A DNA stretch of 40,866 bases from Sphingopyxis sp. RIFCSPHIGHO2_12_FULL_65_19. Lineage in GTDB: Bacteria; Pseudomonadota; Alphaproteobacteria; Sphingomonadales; Sphingomonadaceae. Below, piece by piece: positions 30,119-38,316 of the stretch. Under the pieces are notes generated by a model that was not told the origin of the DNA, did not search any database, and saw nothing but the letters and a program-made list of their open reading frames with translations. Position numbers and translations under genes: made by a program. The stretch lies in contig NZ_MIAM01000023.1 of assembly GCF_001830555.1 (NCBI RefSeq), positions 56,143 through 97,008 on the forward strand, given 5' to 3'. The stretch's first letter is position 1, and every line of letters begins with the position of its first letter.

Positions 30119-31312
30119 ATGCTGGACAAGTGGCCGCTGCTCCGCGCCGGAGCCCTCTGCGCCATGGCCCTGTCGCTGGCCGCCTGCTCGGCCGAAGAAG
30201 AAAAGGGCGGCCGCGGCGCCCCCGAAGTCGGCTATGTCGCCGTCGCGGTGCAGCCGGTGCCCGTCACAACGTCGCTCGGCGGGCGCACGGTCGCTTATGA
30301 AACGAGCGAGGTGCGGCCCCAGGTGAACGGCCTGATCCGCCGCCGATTGTTTACCGAGGGCGGTTTCGTGCGCGCCGGGCAGCCGCTCTACCAGATCGAC
30401 GCCAGCCTCTATCAGGCGGCGGTCGACCAGGCCGCGGCGAACCTTGCGAGCGCGCGCGCGAGCGCCCAGGCGGCCGAGGAACGCGCGCGGCGGCTTGAAC
30501 CGCTCGCGAAGATGCAGGCCGTCGCCGAACAGGATTATACCGACGCGCTGGCACAGGCGCGGATGGCGCGCGCCGCCGTCGCGCAGAATGGCGCCGCGCT
30601 CGAAACCGCGCGGATCAACTTGCGCTTTGCCACGATCACCGCCCCGATCAGCGGCCGCATCGGCCGCAGCATCGCCACCCCCGGTGCGCTGGTCAGCGCC
30701 AGCCAGGCAACCCCGCTTGCCGTGATTCAGCAGACCGACCCGATGTATGTCGATATGCAGCAGTCGAGCGCGGAACTGACCGCGCTGCGCCAGGCGATCG
30801 AAAGTGGCGGGGTGGCGGCGGGCAGCACGTCGGTACGCCTGCGTCTGGAAGACGGCAGCACCTATGGCTTTGCCGGGACGGTCCAGTTTTCGGACATCAC
30901 AGTCAATGAGGCGACCGGCACCGTCACGCTGCGCGCGCGCTTTCCCAACCCCAAAGGGATATTGCTGCCCGGCATGTTCGTCACCGCGCTGTTCGACCAG
31001 GTGGTGAACCCGTCGGCGATCCTGCTGCCGCAGGCCGCGGTCCAGCGCGATTTCGACGGGTCGGCCTTTGTCTATCTGGTCGGCAAGGACAATAAGGCGG
31101 CGCGGCGCAAGATCGTCGCCGACCGCACCGTCGGCGCCAACTGGGTCGTCACCGACGGTCTTAAACCCGGAGAGCGCGTGATTACGCAGGGGATCGGCAA
31201 TCTGCGACAGGGCGCGCCGATCCGTCCGGTTCCCGCGAGCAGCGCCCAGCGCGTCGGCGCGCAGGCCAAGGGGGCGGCGCAGGGCGGCGACGCCCCGGCA
31301 AAGGGCAAGTAA
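30119..31312 (+). CDS. RND efflux periplasmic adaptor, lipoprotein
   Basis: 397 residues. A lipoprotein signal ends in LSLAAC. The barrel-sandwich/lipoyl half follows: TSLGGRTVAYETSEVRPQVNGLIRRRLFTEGGFVRAGQPLYQID. The coiled-coil hairpin is AAVDQAAANLASARASAQAAEERARRLEPL to ARMARAAVAQNGAALETARINL, and the second lipoyl half is ATITAPISGRIGRSIATPGALV. It links the inner-membrane pump to the outer-membrane channel. The start is the ATG at 30119; a weak ribosome site and in-frame TTG codons just upstream leave some doubt. It is followed after 6 bases by the pump gene. Confidence 0.93.
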   Translation: MLDKWPLLRAGALCAMALSLAACSAEEEKGGRGAPEVGYVAVAVQPVPVTTSLGGRTVAYETSEVRPQVNGLIRRRLFTEGGFVRAGQPLYQIDASLYQAAVDQAAANLASARASAQAAEERARRLEPLAKMQAVAEQDYTDALAQARMARAAVAQNGAALETARINLRFATITAPISGRIGRSIATPGALVSASQATPLAVIQQTDPMYVDMQQSSAELTALRQAIESGGVAAGSTSVRLRLEDGSTYGFAGTVQFSDITVNEATGTVTLRARFPNPKGILLPGMFVTALFDQVVNPSAILLPQAAVQRDFDGSAFVYLVGKDNKAARRKIVADRTVGANWVVTDGLKPGERVITQGIGNLRQGAPIRPVPASSAQRVGAQAKGAAQGGDAPAKGK

Positions 31313-31318
31313 CCGCCC

Positions 31319-34300
31319 ATGTCACGCCTTTTCATCGACCGGCCGATTTTTGCCTGGGTGCTGTCGATCATCGTCATGCTGGGCGGGGTGGGCGCGCTGT
31401 TCTCGTTGCCGATCGAGCAATATCCCGACATCGCGCCGACACAGGTCAACATCCGCGCGACCTATCCGGGCGCATCGGCCGAAACGATCGAAAACAGCGT
31501 TACACAGGTGCTGGAACAACAGCTGACCGGGATCGACGGGCTGCTCTATTTCAGCTCGCAGTCGAGTTCGCGCGGCCAGGCAAGCATCACCGCGATCTTC
31601 GAGAAGGGCACGGACCCGGACATCGCGCAGGTGCAGGTCCAGAACAAGATCCAGTCGGCAGTCTCTCGCCTGCCGCAGCAGGTGCAGGCGCAGGGCGTGC
31701 GCGTGACCAAGTCCAACTCGGACTCGCTGCTGCTCGTCGGTGTCTATGACACCACCGACACGCGCTCGAACCAGGACGTGTCCGACTATTTGTCCTCGAA
31801 TATCCAGGACCCGCTGTCGCGCGTCGAAGGCGTCGGCGACGTCAACGTCTTTGGGTCGCCGCACGCGATGCGTATCTGGCTGAACCCACAGCGGCTCGCC
31901 GGCGTATCGCTGATGCCCAGCGATGTCGTCGCAGCGATCACCGCGCAGAACAGCGAAGTCGCGGCGGGCGAGGTCGGCGGCCTGCCCGCTCCGCAAGGCC
32001 AGATGCTCAACGCGACGGTCACCGCCCAGTCGCGGATGCAAACGGTCGAACAGTTCGAGAATATCGTGCTGAAGACGCTGCCCGACGGCGCCACGGTGCG
32101 GATCAAGGATATTGCGCGCGTCGAGGTCGGCGCCGAAAACTACAGCACGATCGTCCGCATCAACGGCCACCCCGGATCGGGCATGTCGATCTCGCTGTCG
32201 CCGGGCGCCGACGCGCTCGAAACCGCCGACCGCGTCAAGGCGCGGATGACCGAACTCGCCGCCGACTTCCCCGACGGCCTGACCTACAGCTACGCCAATG
32301 ATTCGACCGCCTTCATCAAATTGTCGGTCAGCGAGGTGCAGAAATCGCTGTTCGAGGCGATCCTGCTCGTCATTCTGGTGATGTTCGTTTTCCTGCAAAG
32401 CTGGCGCGCGGTGCTGATCCCCGCGATCGCGGTGCCCGTCGTGCTGCTCGGCACCTTTGGCATATTCTATATGCTGGGCTTCAGCATCAACACGCTGACC
32501 CTGTTCGGGTTGACGCTGGCGATCGGACTGCTCGTCGACGATGCGATCGTCGTCGTCGAGAATGTGGAACGATTGATGGAAGAAAATCCGGGGATGTCGG
32601 CGCGCGAAGCGACGATCCAGTCGATGAAGGAATTGCAGGTCGCGCTGATCGCAATCGCACTCGTGCTGTCGGCGGTGTTCCTGCCGATGGCGTTTTTCGG
32701 CGGTTCGACCGGCGTCATCTATCGCCAGTTTTCGGTCACGATCGTTTCGGCGATGGCGCTGTCGGTGCTCGTCGCGCTGATCCTGAGCCCCGCGCTGACA
32801 TCGACCTTGCTGAAACCCAAGGATCATGGCGGCGCCACGGACGGCGGCGGACGCTTTGCGCGCGCCCACGCATTCCTCGAACGCGCCAAGACCGGCTTCA
32901 ACACGCGTTTCGACCGCTCGGTCGACCGCTATGTCGGCAGTGTCACCAAGGTCGTCGATCGCAAATGGCTGTTCCTCGGCATCTATGCGGTGCTGCTCGT
33001 CGCGCTCGCCCTTCTCTTCCTTCGCCTGCCGAGCGGTTTCCTGCCCAATGAGGACCAGGGCCGCGTTTCGGTCCAGTTCCGCCTGCCGGCGGGCGCGACG
33101 CAAGCGCGCACGCTCGAGGTGCGCGATATGGTCGAAAAATATATGCTGACCGAAGAAAAGGCCAATGTCGGGGCGCTGTTCCTGGTCGCCGGCGGCGGCG
33201 GTGGCGGCGCGGTGGGCCAGAACACCGGCCAAGGTTTCGTCAACCTCGTCCATTGGGACGAGCGGCCCGGCGAGGAACGCAGCGCCGAAGCCATTGCGAC
33301 GCGCGCCCGCGCCGCGCTGGCCGGGGTACGCGATGCGCAGGTGTTTGCGCTTGTCCCCGGCGCCGTGCGCGGACTCGGCGATTCGGCGGGCTTCACGATG
33401 CAGTTCCAGAATCGCAGCGGGATGAGCCGCGACGAATTTGTCGCCGCGCGCGAGAGGCTGCTGGCGATGGCGAACGAGAATCCCAAGCTGACCTCGGTGC
33501 GCCTGTCCGACCTGCCCGACGTATCGACGCTGAAAATCGACGTCGATACCCAGCGGCTGACGGCTTATGGCATCGACAATGGCGATGTGAACAACACGCT
33601 CGCGACCGCCTGGGGCGGGCGTTACGTCAACGACTTCATCGACAAGGGACGCGTCAAGCGTGTCTATGTCCAGGGCGATGCCCCCTATCGTGCCAAACCC
33701 GAAGACCTCAGCCAGTGGTTCGTTCGCTCGACCGACGGGCAAATGTCGCCTTTCTCGGCCTTTGCCACCGTCGGCTGGTCGACAACGCCAAGCAGCAGCT
33801 CGCGCTTCCAGGGCGTTCCCGCTTTTGAAATTTCGGGCCAGCCCACCCCCGGCACCAGTTCGGGCGAAGCGATGGATGAAATGGAGCGCATGGCAAACGA
33901 AATACCGGGAACCAGCGTCGCCTGGTCGGGCTCTTCCTATGAAGAGCGGCTCTCCTCGGGGCAGGCACCTTTGCTCTATGGCTTGTCCTTGCTTGTCGTC
34001 TTCCTCTGCCTCGCCGCGCTCTACGAAAGCTGGTCGATCCCGCTCGCGGTGCTGCTCGTCATTCCCCTGGGATTGATCGGCGCGGTGTTCGCGGTGAATT
34101 TGCGCGGGCTCGAAAACGACGTCTATCTCCAGATCGGGCTGCTCACGACGATGGGGCTTGCAGCGAAGAATGCGATCCTGATGATCGAGTTCGCCGAGCA
34201 GGAGGAACGCAAGGGCAAGCGCGTGATCGAGGCCGCGATCGCCGCCGCACGCATTCGCCTGCGCCCGATCCTGATGACCAGCTTCGCCTTCATCTTCGGC

Positions 34301-34519
34301 GTGCTGCCGCTCGCGATCGCGACCGGCGCGGGGGCGAACAGCCGCGTCGCGATCGGCACATCGGTGATCGGCGGGATGCTCACCGCCGCCTTCCTCGCGA
34401 TCTTCTTCATCCCGCTCTTCTTTGTCCTCGTCCGCCGCGGCGTGCGCGACGGCCTCGCCGCGGCGCGCAGCCGCTTCGGCAAGAAAAAGGATGACGGCGC
34501 GGCGGAGGTTCCGGCGTGA
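31319..34519 (+). CDS. RND efflux inner-membrane pump, hydrophobe/amphiphile (AcrB) type
   Basis: This 1066-residue protein exports drugs or other amphiphiles using proton influx. The first helix reads FIDRPIFAWVLSIIVMLGG and the porter domain starts PIEQYPDIAPTQVNIRATYPGA. The proton-relay aspartates are in GLLVDDAIVVVENVERLM and the matching lysine is in MGLAAKNAILMIEFAEQEE. Two large periplasmic loops and two helix bundles give the usual length. The C-terminal tail is basic (SRFGKKKDD). Its stop overlaps the next start by GTGA, so the three genes form one operon. Substrate cannot be told from sequence. Confidence 0.95.
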   Translation: MSRLFIDRPIFAWVLSIIVMLGGVGALFSLPIEQYPDIAPTQVNIRATYPGASAETIENSVTQVLEQQLTGIDGLLYFSSQSSSRGQASITAIFEKGTDPDIAQVQVQNKIQSAVSRLPQQVQAQGVRVTKSNSDSLLLVGVYDTTDTRSNQDVSDYLSSNIQDPLSRVEGVGDVNVFGSPHAMRIWLNPQRLAGVSLMPSDVVAAITAQNSEVAAGEVGGLPAPQGQMLNATVTAQSRMQTVEQFENIVLKTLPDGATVRIKDIARVEVGAENYSTIVRINGHPGSGMSISLSPGADALETADRVKARMTELAADFPDGLTYSYANDSTAFIKLSVSEVQKSLFEAILLVILVMFVFLQSWRAVLIPAIAVPVVLLGTFGIFYMLGFSINTLTLFGLTLAIGLLVDDAIVVVENVERLMEENPGMSAREATIQSMKELQVALIAIALVLSAVFLPMAFFGGSTGVIYRQFSVTIVSAMALSVLVALILSPALTSTLLKPKDHGGATDGGGRFARAHAFLERAKTGFNTRFDRSVDRYVGSVTKVVDRKWLFLGIYAVLLVALALLFLRLPSGFLPNEDQGRVSVQFRLPAGATQARTLEVRDMVEKYMLTEEKANVGALFLVAGGGGGGAVGQNTGQGFVNLVHWDERPGEERSAEAIATRARAALAGVRDAQVFALVPGAVRGLGDSAGFTMQFQNRSGMSRDEFVAARERLLAMANENPKLTSVRLSDLPDVSTLKIDVDTQRLTAYGIDNGDVNNTLATAWGGRYVNDFIDKGRVKRVYVQGDAPYRAKPEDLSQWFVRSTDGQMSPFSAFATVGWSTTPSSSSRFQGVPAFEISGQPTPGTSSGEAMDEMERMANEIPGTSVAWSGSSYEERLSSGQAPLLYGLSLLVVFLCLAALYESWSIPLAVLLVIPLGLIGAVFAVNLRGLENDVYLQIGLLTTMGLAAKNAILMIEFAEQEERKGKRVIEAAIAAARIRLRPILMTSFAFIFGVLPLAIATGAGANSRVAIGTSVIGGMLTAAFLAIFFIPLFFVLVRRGVRDGLAAARSRFGKKKDDGAAEVPA

Positions 34520-35925
34520 TCGGGACGCGCTCGCTGCTGTTCGTCGGCACGCTCGCACTCGCCGGCTGCTCCTTGGCACCGAAGACGGTGTTGCCGACCC
34601 CGCCGGTTCCGCAAAGCTGGCCCGTCGGCGACGCCTATCTGCTGCAAAGCGAGGCGGCGCTGCCGGTCCTTTCGTACAAGAGCATCTTCACCGATGCGCG
34701 GCTGCAATCGCTGATCGATCAGGCGCTTTCGGGCAATCGTGACCTGCGCGTCGCTTACGCCAATGTGGCCGCCGCGCGGGCGCAGGTGCGCGTGACGCGG
34801 TCGGGGCAATTCCCCGAACTCGGCGTCAGCGCCGGGGCAGGGTATTCGGACGGCGGCACCGGCGGGGGAAGCGGGGGAGGAAGCGGCGATTTCTCGCTTC
34901 GCGGCGGTATCACGGCCTTTGAACTCGACCTGTTCGGCAAGCTCGCCAATGCGACCGAAGCCGACCGCAACCGCGCGCTCGGCACCGAGGCCGCGTCGCG
35001 CACCGTGCGGCTCGCGCTGATCGCCGATCTGGCCGATGCATGGGCGACCTATGGCGCCGACCGCGACCTGCTGAAGATTGCCGAGGACACCGCCGCCAAT
35101 GCGCGCGAAAGTGTGCGGCTGACCAAGGCGCGGCTCGACGGCGGCGTCGCGCCGCGCACCGATCTGCGTCAGGCCGAACAGATCCTCGCCACCGCCGAGG
35201 ATTCGATCGCGCAGCAAAGGACCGCGCTCGCGCAGGATGAGAATCTCATCCGCCTGCTCGTCGGCGGCGATGTCGATCGCACACTGCTTCCTGCGAGTCT
35301 GACCGAAGTGACGCCGTCGGTGGTGGCGCTGCCCGCCGGGGTCAGCTCCGAAATCCTGCTGCGCCGCCCCGATGTGATCGAGGCCGAATATGGCCTGCGC
35401 GCGGCCAACGCCGACATCGGGGTCGCACGCGCGCAGCTTTTCCCGTCGATATCGCTCACCGGGCTGCTCGGCTTTGCCAGCAATGCACTTGGCAGCCTGT
35501 TCGACAGCGGATCGTTCAGCTGGTCGGCGGGCGGCGACGCGACCGCGCCGATCTTCGACGCCGGCGGCCGCCGCGCGGGGGTCGCGGTCAGCGAGGCGCA
35601 GCGTGACGCCGCGCTCGCGGGCTATGAAGGCGCGATCCAGACCGCCTTTCGCGAGGTCGCCGACGCGCTCGCGGTGCAGGGCACGATATCCGAGCGCGTC
35701 CGCGCCGCCGCCGCGAACAGCGAAGCCGCGGCTGACACCGCGACCCTCACCGACGCGCGCTACAAGGGCGGGGTCGACAGCTTCCTCGCAAGTCTCGACG
35801 CGCAACGCAGCCTTTATTCGGCGCGGCGAAGCGAGATCGGGACGCAATTGCTGCTCGTCAGCACGCGAATTGCGCTGTTCCGGGCGCTGGGCGGCGACAG
35901 CGGCGCGGGAACCGCAACCCCCTAA
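34516..35925 (+). CDS. RND efflux outer-membrane factor, NodT-type lipoprotein
   Basis: 469 residues starting at a GTG that overlaps the pump stop. A lipobox LALAGC places the acylated Cys at about residue 18. Two repeated halves of the TolC fold are seen. The first contains LIDQALSGNRDLRVAYANVAAARAQ and FELDLFGKL, and the second LLRRPDVIEAEYGLRAANADIGVARAQLFPSISLTG and AGGRRAGVAVSEAQRDAALAGYE. A Gly/Ser-rich insert (GGTGGGSGGGSGD) lies in the first half. It forms the outer-membrane channel of the tripartite pump. A palindromic repeat starts immediately after its stop. Confidence 0.93.
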   Translation: MIGTRSLLFVGTLALAGCSLAPKTVLPTPPVPQSWPVGDAYLLQSEAALPVLSYKSIFTDARLQSLIDQALSGNRDLRVAYANVAAARAQVRVTRSGQFPELGVSAGAGYSDGGTGGGSGGGSGDFSLRGGITAFELDLFGKLANATEADRNRALGTEAASRTVRLALIADLADAWATYGADRDLLKIAEDTAANARESVRLTKARLDGGVAPRTDLRQAEQILATAEDSIAQQRTALAQDENLIRLLVGGDVDRTLLPASLTEVTPSVVALPAGVSSEILLRRPDVIEAEYGLRAANADIGVARAQLFPSISLTGLLGFASNALGSLFDSGSFSWSAGGDATAPIFDAGGRRAGVAVSEAQRDAALAGYEGAIQTAFREVADALAVQGTISERVRAAAANSEAAADTATLTDARYKGGVDSFLASLDAQRSLYSARRSEIGTQLLLVSTRIALFRALGGDSGAGTATP

Positions 35926-36003
35926 CCTTCGTCCTGCCGAACTTGATCCGGCATCCATGACAACGTCGGCAAGATGGGTCCCGGATCAAGTTCGGGGTGA
36001 CAA
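35926..36003. repeat. Palindromic intergenic repeat, copy 3
   Basis: It begins CCTTCGTCCTGCCGAACTTG directly after the stop of the outer-membrane factor gene and ends CCCGGATCAAGTTCGGGGTG. The two compensating changes relative to copy 2 (GGACT to GAACT, AGTCC to AGTTC) keep the arms complementary. Confidence 0.85.
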
Positions 36004-36024
36004 AGAAGGCATAGCCGACTCATC

Positions 36025-36053
36025 TTGACAATCGCCCCCGCTCGCGCGCTAAT
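36025..36053 (+). promoter_or_regulatory. Likely promoter of the imuA-imuB-dnaE2 operon
   Basis: A perfect -35 (TTGACA, 36025-36030) and a -10-like GCTAAT (36048-36053) are separated by 17 bases. The predicted start site, about 36060, falls inside the LexA box. Confidence 0.6.
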
Positions 36054-36054
36054 G

Positions 36055-36069
36055 GAACATATCAGGAAC
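36055..36069 (+). promoter_or_regulatory. LexA box of the imuA operon
   Basis: GAAC-ATATCAG-GAAC is the reverse complement of the alphaproteobacterial LexA site GTTC-N7-GTTC, a direct repeat with exact spacing. It lies 5 bases before the imuA ATG, overlapping the predicted transcription start and the AGGA ribosome site. This fits SOS induction of the mutasome. Confidence 0.8.
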
Positions 36070-36074
36070 AGATT

Positions 36075-36875
36075 ATGCGCGAGTCGTCTTACCCTCTCGC
36101 CGGGCTGCGCCAACGCATCGCCCGGATCGCCGCCAGTGACGGCGCGGAAAGCCGCCCGGCCGAGGGTTGGCTGGCGAGCGGCCACGCGCGCTTCGACGAG
36201 GCGCTTGGCGGCGGGCTCGCGACCGGGCGCACCCATGAATTTTTCGCCGCCGACGCGCTCGACGCGACGAGCGCCGCCGCCTTCGCCGCGCTCATTGCGC
36301 TGCGCACGCCGGGCAAGGCGCCACTAATCTGGCTGCGCCCCGCCGACGCCGGCAAGCGGGGCGGCCATATCTATGCCCCCGGCATCGCCGAACTCGGCGG
36401 CGATCCCGACCGGCTGCTGCTCGTCGAGACCGCCGATCCCAAAATGCTGCTCGCTTGCGCCAATGACGCAATCCGCTGCGCCGGATCGGCGGCGGTGATT
36501 GTCGAAAGCTGGGGCAAATTCCCTTTGCTCGACCTCACCGCCGGACGCCGCCTCGCGCTCGGCGCGCGCGATGCCGGCACGACCTTGCTGATGCTGCGAC
36601 TTAATGCCCTGCCCGCGCCGAGCGTCGCCGAAACGCGCTGGGCCGTTGCCGCCGCCGCCTCGCGCGCATTGGAGGCCAACGCCCCCGGCGCCCCCGCTTT
36701 CGACCTTGAACTGCTGCGCTGGCGCGGTGGTCCCGCGGGCGCGCGCTGGCGACTGGACTGGAACCATGACGAAAAATGCTTCGGACCAACCCCTGAAGAA
36801 GCAACGCTATCTGGCGCTTTTCTTCCCTCTCCTGCCCGCCGAGCGATGGCTTCGCACGGCGCCGAAGCGGCCTGA
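36075..36875 (+). CDS. imuA: ImuA, RecA-like accessory protein of the mutasome
   Basis: 266 residues, related to the RecA/SulA fold without a recognisable Walker A. The N-terminus includes GWLASGHARFDEALGGGLATGRTHEFFA. Central strands are PLIWLRPADAGKRGGHIYAPGIAELG and LLLVETADPKMLLACANDAIRCAGSAAVIVESWG. The C-terminal DLELLRWRGGPAGARWRLDW is characteristic of ImuA proteins. ImuA stimulates ImuB and DnaE2 in damage-induced mutagenesis. The start is fixed by AGGA 7 bases ahead and by the LexA box. It overlaps imuB by 110 bases. Confidence 0.9.
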   Translation: MRESSYPLAGLRQRIARIAASDGAESRPAEGWLASGHARFDEALGGGLATGRTHEFFAADALDATSAAAFAALIALRTPGKAPLIWLRPADAGKRGGHIYAPGIAELGGDPDRLLLVETADPKMLLACANDAIRCAGSAAVIVESWGKFPLLDLTAGRRLALGARDAGTTLLMLRLNALPAPSVAETRWAVAAAASRALEANAPGAPAFDLELLRWRGGPAGARWRLDWNHDEKCFGPTPEEATLSGAFLPSPARRAMASHGAEAA

Positions 36876-38316
36876 CGCCCCGCTCATCTTCGCCGCGAAA
36901 CAGCGCGGCGCGATGCGGGTCGCGAGCGTCGATGCGGCGGCGCTTGCGGTCGGGCTGCGCCCCGGGATGCCGCTCGCCGATGCGCGCGCGCAGGTCGGCA
37001 ATGTCATCGTCGTTCCGCACGATCCGGTGCTCGATCAGGACTGGCTCGACCGGCTCGCCCAGGGCTGCGCGCGCTATACCCCGCTCGTCGCGCTCGACGC
37101 CCCCGACGGGCTGATCCTCGACATTGCGGGCGCAGTGCATCTGTTCGGCGGCGAGGCGGGGCTGGTCGCCGATATCGAGATGCGCCTGGCGCGCCTCGAC
37201 ATCACGCTGCGCCATGCGCTGGGTCCGACCGCCGATGCCGCGCGGGCGCTTGCGCGCTATCAGACGCGCCCCGCGCCTGACGAAGCGCAGGCCATCCGCC
37301 GCCTGCCCGTCGCCGCACTCGAACTCGAAGCCGAAGCGACCACCGCGCTCGTCCGCGCCGGGCTGAAAACGATCGGCGACCTTGCAAGCCGCCCGATGGC
37401 GAATATCGCCGCACGCTTCGGCGCCGACGCCGCGACCGCGCTGCACCGCATCCTCGGCGATGCGCCCAGCCCGCTCGACCCGCGCATCGCGCCGCCGCCG
37501 GTGATTGCCGAACGCCGCTTTGCCGAGCCGCTCGGCAGCACCGTTCATGCGACAAAGATCCTCGCCGAGCTCGTCGGCGAAGCGATCGAAGACCTTCGGA
37601 AACGCGGCAAGGGCGGGCGTCATTTCCGCGCCACCTTTTTTCGCAGCGACGGCCTTGCGCGGGCGATCGCGATCGAAACCGGCCATCCGACCCGCGACAC
37701 CAGCCTTGTCATGCGCCTGTTCGCCGAACGGATGGACAGTTTGCGCGACCCGCTCGACCCCGGTTTCGGTTTCGACATGATCCGCCTTGCGGTGCCGCGG
37801 CTCGAAACGCTCGGCGCCAGCCAGCTCCGCCTGGAGGGTGGCGCGGTGCGCGAGGCGGAAGCCGACGAGCTTGTCGATCGGCTCACCGTCCGGCTCGGCC
37901 GCGGCCGCGTGCGGCGGCTGCGCCCTGCCGACACCCACATCCCCGAACAGGCGCAGCTCGAACTGCCCGCGATCGAAGCGCCCGCGCCCCAGCCCTGGCA
38001 AGGCCCCGAACCCGGCGAACCGCCAACGCGCCCCTTTCACCTTTTTGACCCGCCGCAACCGATCGAGGTGATTGCCGAGGTGCCCGACGGCCCGCCGCAC
38101 CATTTCCGCTGGCGCCGCGCAACGCACGCGGTGCGCCGCTACGAAGGCCCCGAACGCATCGCCGCCGAATGGTGGCGCCGCCGCGACAATGGCGGGCTGA
38201 CGCGCGACTATTACCGCGTCGAGGATGCCCAGGGGCGCCGTTTCTGGCTCTTCCGCCACGGGCTTTACGACGAAAAGCCCGACCCGCGCTGGTATATCCA
38301 CGGGGTCTTCGCATGA
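36766..38316 (+). CDS. imuB: ImuB, Y-family polymerase homologue without the catalytic acids
   Basis: 516 residues. The N-terminal segment YLALFFPLLPAERWLR occupies the place of the first catalytic Asp of DinB polymerases but has no Asp. YTPLVALDAPDGLILDIAGAVHLFGGE is the palm region, and AALVRAGLKTIGDLASRP-type sequence is the helix-hairpin region. ImuB acts as the scaffold joining DnaE2, ImuA and the beta clamp; QLELP near residue 395 is a candidate clamp-binding motif. The C-terminal 100 residues end RDYYRVEDAQGRRFWLFRHG. ATG 36766 gives the natural start; the frame further upstream is inside imuA. Its stop overlaps dnaE2 (ATGA). Confidence 0.92.
   Translation: MTKNASDQPLKKQRYLALFFPLLPAERWLRTAPKRPDAPLIFAAKQRGAMRVASVDAAALAVGLRPGMPLADARAQVGNVIVVPHDPVLDQDWLDRLAQGCARYTPLVALDAPDGLILDIAGAVHLFGGEAGLVADIEMRLARLDITLRHALGPTADAARALARYQTRPAPDEAQAIRRLPVAALELEAEATTALVRAGLKTIGDLASRPMANIAARFGADAATALHRILGDAPSPLDPRIAPPPVIAERRFAEPLGSTVHATKILAELVGEAIEDLRKRGKGGRHFRATFFRSDGLARAIAIETGHPTRDTSLVMRLFAERMDSLRDPLDPGFGFDMIRLAVPRLETLGASQLRLEGGAVREAEADELVDRLTVRLGRGRVRRLRPADTHIPEQAQLELPAIEAPAPQPWQGPEPGEPPTRPFHLFDPPQPIEVIAEVPDGPPHHFRWRRATHAVRRYEGPERIAAEWWRRRDNGGLTRDYYRVEDAQGRRFWLFRHGLYDEKPDPRWYIHGVFA

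Noticed and set aside
31322-34579. A 1085-codon open frame on the minus strand opposite the RND pump gene
   Set aside because: It mirrors the pump gene codon for codon in a GC-rich genome, has a low-complexity Arg/Asp/Glu/His-rich composition, no domain and no start context. The + strand protein is an unmistakable AcrB homologue.
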